DNA of 64,000 nucleotides from Arenibacter aquaticus (GTDB lineage: Bacteria > Bacteroidota > Bacteroidia > Flavobacteriales > Flavobacteriaceae), in NCBI RefSeq assembly GCF_003957295.1, contig NZ_RQPJ01000006.1, positions 1 to 64,000 of the forward strand, written 5' to 3'. A model generated the notes under the pieces. The model did not search any database. It was given only the letters and a program-made list of their open reading frames with translations, and was not told where the DNA came from. A program made the translations under genes and the position numbers. Position 1 is the stretch's first letter. Each line of letters begins with the position of its first letter. Shown here piece by piece: positions 44,007 to 51,141 of the stretch.

Positions 44007-44909
44007 CTATACTAAACTGGTTATGTATTTTTCTCCTTTTGGAATTTTGGGTAGTACAAAGTAATCACCAATTATTTTGTTGTACTTCTCGGGTAAAAAC
44101 CGGTTTCGTGCATCCGAGGGGTAAAAGGTCATTTCCCCAAAAAGGGTTTTTCCCTGTATAGAATATAGGTCTACCCTGGTAAAGGGAAGTTGGTCCGCCA
44201 AACGAAAGGCTACACTTTTCATCTCCTCAAAATTTTCCGGTCTTTGAACTTCCCCCTCATAGAAAGGTATTTTCTCTGTGTAAAGATCCAATTTGTTCCA
44301 GTCCATATCATAATAGCACCTATAATCCTTTGTCCCTCTTTCCATATCAATTTGGACAAATTTTGGGGTTCCGTTAAAACAAAAGAACTTATAGTCGTTC
44401 AGGGTAGTCTTACCCATTTCTTCCAAATAAGTCTCGGCCATAAGAAGGGGCTTTACATCCTTGTAGGCCCATTCCATACCCCCTCTGTAATATTGATTTT
44501 TGTTCATCCACTTCTTAAGTAGAAATCTGGATTTAAGTCTGTTGAGTTTGGCTTTGTCCTTTACAATTAAGTTGAAATGATAACCGTGTACCCCTTTTAT
44601 TACAAACTGATCCGGAAGCTTGTCAAAATCTACTTCGGAACCTTTATTGTACAGCCCAAGTGTTTCGTTTAAATACTGTGCTCCAACCTTTTTTGTAACA
44701 TAGGTTTTAACGGCGTGCTTGTCTACCAACTGGTTTAATATTTTAGGCCTAAAAAAAACTTTGTACCAAGAAATTTTTTCATAAAATTCTACAGGGTTCT
44801 GCAAATTCAATTTTCTTCCGGAATAATATTCATAATATATCTTGACGAAAGTCTCCTGGGGCAGGAATTTCATTTTTTTTAGGAGTCCAAATAATATTTT
44901 TTTTACCAT
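44007..44909 (-). CDS. TupA-like ATP-grasp protein
   Basis: A 300-aa protein of the ATPgrasp_TupA family, found in polysaccharide loci. It starts with a basic helix (KKILFGLLKKMKF). The family opening NPVEFYEKISWYKV (NLxxPxTFNEKLQWLK pattern) is followed by DKHAVKTYVTKKVG, FVIKGVHGYHFNLIV (ATP-binding Lys), MAETYLEE, YKFFCFNGTPKFVQ and RVDLYSIQGKTLFGEMTFYPSD with acidic metal ligands. Related TupA proteins build a glutamate-containing cell-wall polymer. Here the ligated acid or amine is unknown. It is the first gene of a minus-strand glycan operon and has a -7 box at 44937-44944. Confidence 0.88.
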   Translation of the reverse strand: MVKKILFGLLKKMKFLPQETFVKIYYEYYSGRKLNLQNPVEFYEKISWYKVFFRPKILNQLVDKHAVKTYVTKKVGAQYLNETLGLYNKGSEVDFDKLPDQFVIKGVHGYHFNLIVKDKAKLNRLKSRFLLKKWMNKNQYYRGGMEWAYKDVKPLLMAETYLEEMGKTTLNDYKFFCFNGTPKFVQIDMERGTKDYRCYYDMDWNKLDLYTEKIPFYEGEVQRPENFEEMKSVAFRLADQLPFTRVDLYSIQGKTLFGEMTFYPSDARNRFLPEKYNKIIGDYFVLPKIPKGEKYITSLV

Positions 44910-44936
44910 AACCTAATATAAAGATAAAGGTGGTGG

Positions 44937-44968
44937 CAAAGATATATAATTAAAGGTATATATTTTTG
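44937..44968. promoter_or_regulatory. Divergent -7 boxes of the glycan locus
   Basis: On the minus strand TATCTTTG (44944-44937) faces the TupA-like gene. On the plus strand TATTTTTG (44961-44968) faces the glycosyltransferase at 44976, only 7 nt before its ATG. The two exact -7 boxes are 16 nt apart. Confidence 0.55.
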
Positions 44969-44975
44969 TGGGGCG

Positions 44976-45797
44976 ATGACTAGCGTACCCACCATATCTG
45001 TAATTATTAGCACCTACAATTCTGAAGAATGGCTACGGAAAGTGTTGTACGGATTTAATCAACAAACCTTTAGGGGTTTTGAGGTGGTCATTGCGGATGA
45101 CGGATCTGGCCCAAAAACAAAAGAGTTAATACAGCAAATGGGCTCTGAAGTTTTTTTTAGGATGGTACATATATGGCAAGAGGATGATGGTTTTCAAAAA
45201 TCCCGTATATTGAACAAAGCGGTCCGAGCTTGTAAGGCAGACTATATTATCATGACCGATGGGGATTGTATTCCCAGACAAGATTTTGTAGCGGTACACT
45301 ACCTCAACAGTGCTCCAGGATATTTTATATCTGGCGGGTATTATATGTTGCCCATGCACATATCCAAGTTGATTGGCAAGGAGGATATAGAAAAGCAAAA
45401 TTGTTTCAATATCCATTGGTTGAAATCACACGGCATCCCTAAGAAATTTAAGAATAGTAAGTTAACGGTAAAGGGACGGGTTTCCAAAATCTTTAATTCC
45501 CTCACGCCTACCAATGCGAGTTGGAACGGGCATAACTCCTCTGGTTGGAAGAGTGATATTCTAAAGGTCAATGGTTTTGATGAACGGATGCAATATGGGG
45601 GACAGGATAGGGAATTGGGAGAAAGATTGTTGAACAGTGGCATTAGGGCCAAACAGCTTAGGTACAGTGCAGTTTGTGTTCACCTAGATCATAAAAGAGG
45701 ATATAAAACAATGCATTCCATTGCTAAAAATAAGGCTATCCGAAAAGTGGTTCGGACATCAAGATGTACTTGGACGCCCTATGGCATTGCCAAATAG
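44976..45797 (+). CDS. Family 2 glycosyltransferase with galactosyltransferase-type C-terminus
   Basis: A 273-aa glycosyltransferase. The GT-A core has ISVIISTYNSEEWL, VVIADDGSGPKT and the metal-binding TDGDCIPR (D-x-D, about 90). The C-terminal section matches the Glyco_transf_7C pattern: WNGHNSSGWKSDILKVNGFDERMQYGGQDRELGERLLNSG. The acceptor and donor are unknown. It is transcribed alone, away from the TupA-led operon, from a promoter almost at its start codon. Its end overlaps the end of the convergent glycosyltransferase by 19 nt. Confidence 0.92.
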   Translation: MTSVPTISVIISTYNSEEWLRKVLYGFNQQTFRGFEVVIADDGSGPKTKELIQQMGSEVFFRMVHIWQEDDGFQKSRILNKAVRACKADYIIMTDGDCIPRQDFVAVHYLNSAPGYFISGGYYMLPMHISKLIGKEDIEKQNCFNIHWLKSHGIPKKFKNSKLTVKGRVSKIFNSLTPTNASWNGHNSSGWKSDILKVNGFDERMQYGGQDRELGERLLNSGIRAKQLRYSAVCVHLDHKRGYKTMHSIAKNKAIRKVVRTSRCTWTPYGIAK

Positions 45798-46573
45798 TGG
45801 GCAAGCTCGTTTTTCTTCCAAAGGCGCTTTAGTTCCCTGTATCTTTCAAAATCTCCAAGGGCGTTTAAATAACATATGGTTATACCCTTTTTTCCATCTA
45901 GAAAACCAAGCCTCAGAAAGAAATTGTGAAAAAAATTCCAGCTGGGTTTATAGATCAGGGGGAGGTAATAGAATTTCTTCTCCTTGTAAAAGGCCTCTTT
46001 GGCTTTTAAACGTCCATATTTTAGCATTTTTAATTTATAGTCGGTGTAGTTCTTATAACAAAAATGCACCAATTTTTCCCGTAGTATTCCTGAGGTCCCA
46101 TTAACTACAAGTGTTTCGTGAACAATTTTTTTGTCACAAAATCGGGCCTTACTTTTTCTAAAAAGTCGATAATTTTTATCTGTTTGCCAGCCGCTAAACC
46201 TTAAACGTTGATTTTGGAACATAAATGTTCTATAAAACCAATATGCACTGTGCTCGGAATTGGATACAGCCTTCGTTTTAATTTCTTCCTGCAGTGTTTC
46301 CGACACTACTTCATCGGCATCCAAAAAAAGTATCCAATCATTGGTGGCTTGCTGAAGGGCAAAAGATTTTTGTGCCGTATAGTTCACAAACGGATTTTGA
46401 ATCACCTTTACTTTAGGGTGATTCAGTAAATATTGATAAGTGCCATCCGTACTGTAGGAATCAACAACTATTATTTCATCAGCAAAGGAAACGGATTCAA
46501 TACATTTTTCAATGTAGCCCATTTCGTTGTAGGTGATGATCAAAGCTGTAATTTTTTCTGTTGTACTAGGCAT
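45779..46573 (-). CDS. Family 2 glycosyltransferase (WaaE/KdtX-like)
   Basis: A 264-aa GT2 enzyme of the type seen in lipopolysaccharide-core and capsule loci: ALIITYNEMGYIEKCIESV, VVDSYSTDGT and DADEVVSE with D-x-D. FSGWQTDKNYRLFRKSKA, KIVHETLVV and RLGFLDGKKGITICYLNALG match closely the C-terminal half of the fused enzyme at 41479-43299, so the two are recent paralogues. Convergent overlap with the plus-strand glycosyltransferase is 19 nt. Confidence 0.93.
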   Translation of the reverse strand: MPSTTEKITALIITYNEMGYIEKCIESVSFADEIIVVDSYSTDGTYQYLLNHPKVKVIQNPFVNYTAQKSFALQQATNDWILFLDADEVVSETLQEEIKTKAVSNSEHSAYWFYRTFMFQNQRLRFSGWQTDKNYRLFRKSKARFCDKKIVHETLVVNGTSGILREKLVHFCYKNYTDYKLKMLKYGRLKAKEAFYKEKKFYYLPLIYKPSWNFFHNFFLRLGFLDGKKGITICYLNALGDFERYRELKRLWKKNELAHYLAMP

Positions 46574-46903
46574 ATAATTAATGTTTTTCTATGGATTAGA
46601 TAGCTTTTAAACAAAAAGTTGCGTCATCGTTGTAAGAATTTATCCACCTTCATCCATGGTATAACAAAAAATATGGCGTAAAAGTATATCGGTATGGGAA
46701 AGATTTTTAATTCTTTAAGCTTTAGCGTAATCTTTTATAAATGAAAGGCTAGGGATTCCAATTTTTATACTAGAAATTTTGTCATTTTCTGAGCTATTTC
46801 ATGTGATATTTCTCAATATGGATATTTGTTTATAATAAATTTTTACTTCTAGGCGTTTTAGTATCTTTGCTGACTTTGTACTAATCTATTGGTTTATAAT
46901 ACT
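46574..46903. other. 330-nt AT-rich intergenic region
   Basis: It separates the WaaE-like gene (minus) from the cytidylyltransferase gene (plus). Apart from the -7 box at 46862-46869 I see no gene, RNA, terminator or strong repeat. Confidence 0.7.
46862..46869 (+). promoter_or_regulatory. -7 box of cytidylyltransferase gene
   Basis: TATCTTTG, an exact -7 element, lies 34 nt before the ATG at 46904. No -33 at the expected spacing. Confidence 0.5.
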
Positions 46904-47542
46904 ATGACAGAGGCTTATTTTCAAATATTATCTTCAAAGTATCCTAATTGGAATTTTAATACTGACCCCAATCACAAGGTGAAGTTGTTGGTTAGTTGTA
47001 AATTTAAATTTGAAGGCGCCCTGTTGGAGTTGCTGGAAATCCTCAAGAATATTAGCGTCTTTTATGATAACGAGGATTATGTTATAAAACTCAAAAAGGG
47101 AAATACCCTTGGGATCAAAGTCAAGTATAAAAAAGAAAACAAGAAGTATCATAAGATATATACTTCGGGCTGCTTTGATATTTTTCATTATGGTCATCTG
47201 AACATTTTGAAAAAGTCTAAGGAAATGTGCGATTACCTCATAGTAGGGGTGTCTACGGACGAGCTCATAGAAAAGGAAAAGGGTAGACCACCGGTTATTC
47301 CGTTCGAAGAAAGGATAAAATTGGTCAAGGCTATAAGTTTTGTCGACGAGGTTATTCCCCAATTGGATAAGAACAAACAGCGAATAGTGGATGAATATAA
47401 TATTGATGCCATTTCGGTAGGGGATGATTGGAAGGGTAGGTTTCCAAAAACTTCATGTCCGGTTGAATATGTACCCTATACCGCTAATGTAAGTAGTACC
47501 ATTCTAAAAAGTACTTTGCGCTTGGAGACAGTGAATTCCTAA
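46904..47542 (+). CDS. TagD-like cytidylyltransferase with an extra N-terminal domain
   Basis: A 212-aa protein. Residues from about 83 form a cytidylyltransferase of the GCFDIFHYGHLN type, with KSKEMCDYLIVGVSTDELI and RPPVIPFEERIKLV. The closing ISVGDDWKGRFP and SSTILKS (the ISSTxIK-like signature) are typical of glycerol-3-phosphate (TagD) or phosphoethanolamine cytidylyltransferases. The first 80 residues (KFEGALLELLEILKN, KKGNTLGIKVKYKKENKK) are not part of the usual 130-aa TagD and are unrecognised. CDP-glycerol made here could feed the glycerophosphotransferase 4 kb away. The start is ATG at 46904. Confidence 0.88.
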   Translation: MTEAYFQILSSKYPNWNFNTDPNHKVKLLVSCKFKFEGALLELLEILKNISVFYDNEDYVIKLKKGNTLGIKVKYKKENKKYHKIYTSGCFDIFHYGHLNILKKSKEMCDYLIVGVSTDELIEKEKGRPPVIPFEERIKLVKAISFVDEVIPQLDKNKQRIVDEYNIDAISVGDDWKGRFPKTSCPVEYVPYTANVSSTILKSTLRLETVNS

Positions 47543-48123
47543 GCTATAGCGTTATCGTCTTTAGAAGTGTCCCAGTTTTTTACTGCTTTTTGCCAATCTC
47601 CGTATCTATAGGTTAGATACTCATCTGTTAGGGCGGGAATCTTGTATTGGTAGCCCTTAAATTCCACCTCCTTAAAGGAACTGTAGAACTTACTGGGGAC
47701 AAATTTGGTTTTACCATCAATCTCCCAGTAGCTGTTATTGTTGTGTTGGTATTTTATAAAAACATCCAAGCATACGGGGCCCTTTATAAGACCGAAAAAT
47801 TTTTTTTCCCGAATCTTGATCATTCGAATCCCTCCCTCACTAAAATACTCGTTGGTATACGGGAAGTGCCTTGTTCGTATACGATAACCAGCATTTCTTA
47901 ATTTGGAATAAAAATTCTCCAATTTGCCCAACTGATCTTCATTAATGGACAGGTCTATGTCATTGTCCCATGGGAGTAGTCTGTTCTCCCTTCTAATACC
48001 TAAAAGGGTGCCCCCTTCCAACCAATAGTCAATAGTGCACTCTTCCAAAATGCCGGCTACACGCTTTAGCATTCTTTCGGCAATAACTTTGTTTTTTCCT
48101 TCTAAGGTAATGTTATAGGCCAT
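47539..48123 (-). CDS. LicD-like phosphotransferase
   Basis: A 194-aa protein of the LicD/nucleotidyltransferase-fold family, which transfers phosphocholine or similar groups from CDP donors to glycans. The active-site pattern is DYWLEGGTLLGIRRENRLLPWDNDIDLSI, with G-G-T-L-L-G-x-x-R and D-N-D-x-D (about 31-59). CLDVFIKYQHNNNSYWEI and a final KIPALTDEYLTYRYGDWQ complete the family. Its last 4 nt overlap the end of the convergent cytidylyltransferase gene. It is third in a minus-strand run dapD, HAD, licD with spacings of 9 and 7 nt. Confidence 0.9.
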   Translation of the reverse strand: MAYNITLEGKNKVIAERMLKRVAGILEECTIDYWLEGGTLLGIRRENRLLPWDNDIDLSINEDQLGKLENFYSKLRNAGYRIRTRHFPYTNEYFSEGGIRMIKIREKKFFGLIKGPVCLDVFIKYQHNNNSYWEIDGKTKFVPSKFYSSFKEVEFKGYQYKIPALTDEYLTYRYGDWQKAVKNWDTSKDDNAIA

Positions 48124-48130
48124 GTGGGGG

Positions 48131-48508
48131 TTATGTGATATTGTTTTTTAGAAAGGCATCCAATCCCCTTAAATCGTTCTTTGTGTAGTGAAATGTTTTA
48201 ATGCCAACGGATTGGGCAGCGGTAACGGCCTCTAGGTTATGTTCAAAATACAGGACGTTTTGGGGCTTTAAATCAAAGTGCTGGAGCATTTTAAGGTAAT
48301 ATGCCTTATCGGTCTTGTTGGGGCGGTGCTCCAAGCTAAAAACCTCATAAGGCATATTAATTATTCCATATTCCGTACATTCTTGTTGGTTGGCATTGGT
48401 CAAGATTATTTTGGTATGGTCATAGGCATCCAATAATTTTTGCATTTCGGTGTCTATTCCATCTTGGGTAACCAAAGTATTCCAAGCGTCTACAAGAATG
48501 GTCTTCAT
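48131..48508 (-). CDS. HAD-like protein lacking the second catalytic Asp
   Basis: A 125-aa HAD-superfamily protein without a large cap. Motif I is VDAWNTLV, so the nucleophile Asp is present, but the usual second Asp of DxDxT is Trp. ILTNANQQE gives the motif II Thr/Asn, DKAYYLKML a motif III Lys, and VLYFEHNLEAVTAAQSVG is the motif IV position, with Glu-His instead of the usual Asp pair. Phosphatase activity is therefore doubtful, and a dehalogenase-like or non-catalytic role is possible. The start is ATG at 48508. It lies between dapD and licD in one operon. Confidence 0.8.
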   Translation of the reverse strand: MKTILVDAWNTLVTQDGIDTEMQKLLDAYDHTKIILTNANQQECTEYGIINMPYEVFSLEHRPNKTDKAYYLKMLQHFDLKPQNVLYFEHNLEAVTAAQSVGIKTFHYTKNDLRGLDAFLKNNIT

Positions 48509-48517
48509 AGGCAAGTA

Positions 48518-49333
48518 TTAAACGGCTACGTCATATTCCCTTAAAGCATCATTCAGGGAAGTTTTTTTATTGGTGCTCTCTTTTCGGGTTCCAATGATCA
48601 AGGCACAGGGTACTTGATAGTCACCGGCAGGGAAGCTTTTGGTATAACTTCCTGGGATAACTACAGATCTTGAAGGAACCAAACCTTTTCTTTCTACAGG
48701 TTTGTCTCCTGTCACATCTATAATTTTGGTCGATGCCGTAAGTACTACATTGGCACCTAGAACGGCTTCTTTTTCTACGCGCACACCTTCAACCACAATA
48801 CATCTGGAACCTACAAATACATTGTCCTCAATAATTACGGGAGCAGCTTGTAGGGGTTCCAATACGCCACCTATACCAACACCACCACTTAAATGTACAT
48901 TTTTGCCTATCTGTGCGCAGCTACCAACAGTTGCCCACGTATCTACCATAGTGCCTTCATCTACATAGGCTCCAATATTTACATAACTGGGCATTAAAAT
49001 GGCACCGGCCGAGATATATGACCCATGTCTTGCTACTGCGTTGGGGACCACTCGGATTCCTTTTTCGGCATATCCTCTTTTTAGGGGCATTTTGTCGTGG
49101 TATTCAAAGATACCAGCCTCCAAGGTTTCCATTTTTTGTATCGGAAAGTAAAGAACTACCGCTTTTTTAACCCATTCGTTGATCTGCCATCCTTCAGTAG
49201 TAGGTTCTGCACAGCGCAGTTTCCCATTGTCCAAAAGATCAATGACTTCACGTATGGCATTTTGGGTTGGAGTTTCTTTAAGTAGTTCTCTATTGTCCCA
49301 AGCGGTTTCTATTGTTTTTCTCAGTTCTTTCAT
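48518..49333 (-). CDS. dapD: 2,3,4,5-tetrahydropyridine-2,6-dicarboxylate N-succinyltransferase
   Basis: DapD succinylates tetrahydrodipicolinate on the path to diaminopimelate and lysine. From ATG 49333 it has 271 aa, starting KELRKTIETAWDNRELL. The left-handed beta-helix with hexapeptide repeats is evident: DEGTMVDTWATVGSCAQIG, HLSGGVGIGGVLEPLQ and VEKEAVLGANVVL. VPNAVARHGSYI is also conserved. An earlier TTG at 49357 lies within the -7 box and is rejected. The lysA gene of the same pathway is also in the window. Confidence 0.97.
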   Translation of the reverse strand: MKELRKTIETAWDNRELLKETPTQNAIREVIDLLDNGKLRCAEPTTEGWQINEWVKKAVVLYFPIQKMETLEAGIFEYHDKMPLKRGYAEKGIRVVPNAVARHGSYISAGAILMPSYVNIGAYVDEGTMVDTWATVGSCAQIGKNVHLSGGVGIGGVLEPLQAAPVIIEDNVFVGSRCIVVEGVRVEKEAVLGANVVLTASTKIIDVTGDKPVERKGLVPSRSVVIPGSYTKSFPAGDYQVPCALIIGTRKESTNKKTSLNDALREYDVAV

Positions 49334-49354
49334 TTTTAAAAATTCAAATTTCAG

Positions 49355-49362
49355 CAAATATA
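49355..49362 (-). promoter_or_regulatory. -7 box of dapD operon
   Basis: On the minus strand this reads TATATTTG, an exact -7 element 21 nt before the dapD ATG. It excludes the TTG at 49357 as a start. Confidence 0.6.
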
Positions 49363-49390
49363 AGGGCTATGGGGTAATTAACCTTTAGTT

Positions 49391-49423
49391 TTTGCACATA
49401 TAACAATTTATCGTTTATTTTTG
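49391..49423 (+). promoter_or_regulatory. Promoter of ruvX-def
   Basis: TTTG (49391-49394), 21 nt, then TATTTTTG (49416-49423). It is back-to-back with the dapD -7 box. A TTG at 49421 lies within it and cannot be the start. Confidence 0.65.
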
Positions 49424-49435
49424 CAAAAAATTAGC

Positions 49436-49849
49436 GTGGGAAGGATTGTAGCATTGGATTATGGAAAGGTACGGACAGGTATTGCTGTAACGGATGAGTT
49501 GCAAATAATAGCATCTGGCCTCACCACAGTTGATACCAAAGACCTCCTAAATTTTTTGAGGAACTATGTAAAGGAAGAAAAGGTGGAGCGATTTGTGGTA
49601 GGGGAGCCTAAGCAAATGAACAATCTACCATCTGAATCCGAAGAATTGATAAAACCATTTCTTAGAACCTTGGAAGGTGTTTTTCCAAAGATACCAGTAG
49701 AGCGGCAGGATGAACGTTTTACTTCTAAAATGGCCTTCCAAACCATGATAGATAGTGGACTTAAAAAACAACAAAGGAAAAATAAGGCTTTGGTAGATGA
49801 AATTAGTGCCACTATAATTCTTCAGGCTTATTTAAACAGAAAACAATAG
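49436..49849 (+). CDS. ruvX: Holliday junction resolvase-like / pre-16S rRNA nuclease RuvX (YqgF)
   Basis: A 137-aa RNase H-fold nuclease, known to finish the 5' end of 16S rRNA and originally named as a Holliday junction resolvase. Start GTG at 49436 gives VGRIVALDYGKVRTGIAVTD with the first catalytic Asp. FVVGEPKQMNN, DERFTSKMA and VDEISATIILQAYL provide the remaining acidic residues. The start is set by the promoter, whose -7 box covers the earlier TTG. def follows after one base. Confidence 0.95.
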   Translation: MGRIVALDYGKVRTGIAVTDELQIIASGLTTVDTKDLLNFLRNYVKEEKVERFVVGEPKQMNNLPSESEELIKPFLRTLEGVFPKIPVERQDERFTSKMAFQTMIDSGLKKQQRKNKALVDEISATIILQAYLNRKQ

Positions 49850-49850
49850 T

Positions 49851-50441
49851 ATGATATTACCCATAGTAGCTTACGGAGATCCCGTGCTTAGAAAAGTAGC
49901 GGAAGATATTGAGAGTGATTACCCAAAACTGGAGGAGCTGATCTCCAATATGTGGGATACCATGTACAATGCCAGTGGTGTTGGTTTGGCGGCGCCCCAG
50001 ATAGGACTGCCCATTAGATTGTTTTTGGTGGATACCACTCCTTTTTCTGATGATGAAGACCTTACCAAGGAAGAGCAAAACGCACTAAAAGGGTTTAAAA
50101 AAGTATTTATCAACGCTCAAATAGAAGATGAAACAGGTGAGGAATGGGCGTTTAACGAGGGCTGTCTAAGTATTCCCGATATCCGTGAGGATGTGTCCCG
50201 TAAAGATACCCTTACCATATCCTATATGGATGAAAATTTTAAGGCCCATAAAGAAACCTATGACGGACTTTTGGCAAGAGTGATCCAACACGAATATGAT
50301 CATATAGAAGGAATACTATTTACCGATAAACTCTCCAGCCTAAAGAAACGCCTCCTAAAAGGTAGGTTGACCAATATTTCCAAAGGAAAGATTAGGGTGG
50401 ATTATAGAATGCGTTTTCCCAATCTTAAAAAAGCACGTTAA
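49851..50441 (+). CDS. def: Peptide deformylase
   Basis: Removes the formyl group from nascent N-terminal Met. The 196-aa metalloenzyme has all three motifs: GVGLAAPQIG (about 43-52), EGCLSIP with the Cys ligand, and QHEYDHIEG with the two His ligands and catalytic Glu. A short insertion rich in acidic residues (DDEDLTKEEQNALKG, about 64-79) is typical of the Bacteroidota form. It starts one base after ruvX, so the two are cotranscribed. Confidence 0.98.
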   Translation: MILPIVAYGDPVLRKVAEDIESDYPKLEELISNMWDTMYNASGVGLAAPQIGLPIRLFLVDTTPFSDDEDLTKEEQNALKGFKKVFINAQIEDETGEEWAFNEGCLSIPDIREDVSRKDTLTISYMDENFKAHKETYDGLLARVIQHEYDHIEGILFTDKLSSLKKRLLKGRLTNISKGKIRVDYRMRFPNLKKAR

Positions 50442-50499
50442 AACAATTTCTTATATAAACAAAAAGTAGCATATTTGCCGCTTAAATTTTAGATAGCAG

Positions 50500-50925
50500 A
50501 TGAGTTTAAATAAAATATTATCCATATCAGGCAAACCAGGTCTTTTTAAATTGCTAACCCAAACACGATCCGGTTTTGTGGCCGAATCCCTTTTGGATGG
50601 CAAAAAGATTACCGTTAGTTTTAAGAACAATGTAAGTGTCCTGTCCGAGATTGCAATCTATACCCTTGAGGAAGAGGTTCCTTTAAGAAAGGTATTTGAA
50701 AAGATCAAGGAGAAGGAAGATGGTGGTAAGACCTCTGTGGGCCACAAAGAGAATAAGATTAAACTGGAGGAATATATGTTCGACCTGCTTCCTAACTACG
50801 ATGAGGAGAGGGTTTATGCCAGTGATATAAAAAAGATCATTCAATGGTATAACTTATTGCTAGAACATGGTATTACCGACTTTTCCGAAGAGGAAGAAGA
50901 GGTTGGTGCCAGCGAAAAGAAATAA
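50500..50925 (+). CDS. DUF5606 family protein
   Basis: A 141-aa cytosolic protein conserved in Bacteroidota. An N-terminal beta domain (about 1-60) opens LNKILSISGKPGLFKLLTQTRSGFVAESLLDGKK and continues SEIAIYTLEEEVPL. A helical C-terminal part ends with an acidic tail (EEEEEVGASEKK). It follows def by 58 nt and is probably in the same transcription unit. A terminator follows. Function unknown. Confidence 0.87.
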   Translation: MSLNKILSISGKPGLFKLLTQTRSGFVAESLLDGKKITVSFKNNVSVLSEIAIYTLEEEVPLRKVFEKIKEKEDGGKTSVGHKENKIKLEEYMFDLLPNYDEERVYASDIKKIIQWYNLLLEHGITDFSEEEEEVGASEKK

Positions 50926-50948
50926 ACCTATTGATAATACTAGACTAT

Positions 50949-50975
50949 AAAACCTCCAAATTAGGAGGTTTTTTT
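50949..50975 (+). terminator. Terminator of ruvX-def-DUF5606
   Basis: AAAACCTCC and GGAGGTTTT with a 6-nt loop and seven T. Confidence 0.88.
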
Positions 50976-51141
50976 ATGTCGATATTTTTATATTTTCCCA
51001 GGAATAATTTTGTGAATATCCCCCCCTTAGGGCCTTGCTCCCTTTCCTTTAGCTTTTCTTAGTTGTTGTTGGTCTAAATAGTTATGCTTTGGATAAGGTA
51101 TTGTGGAAATTAAATCACTAAATTCTTAATCAATATTTTTT

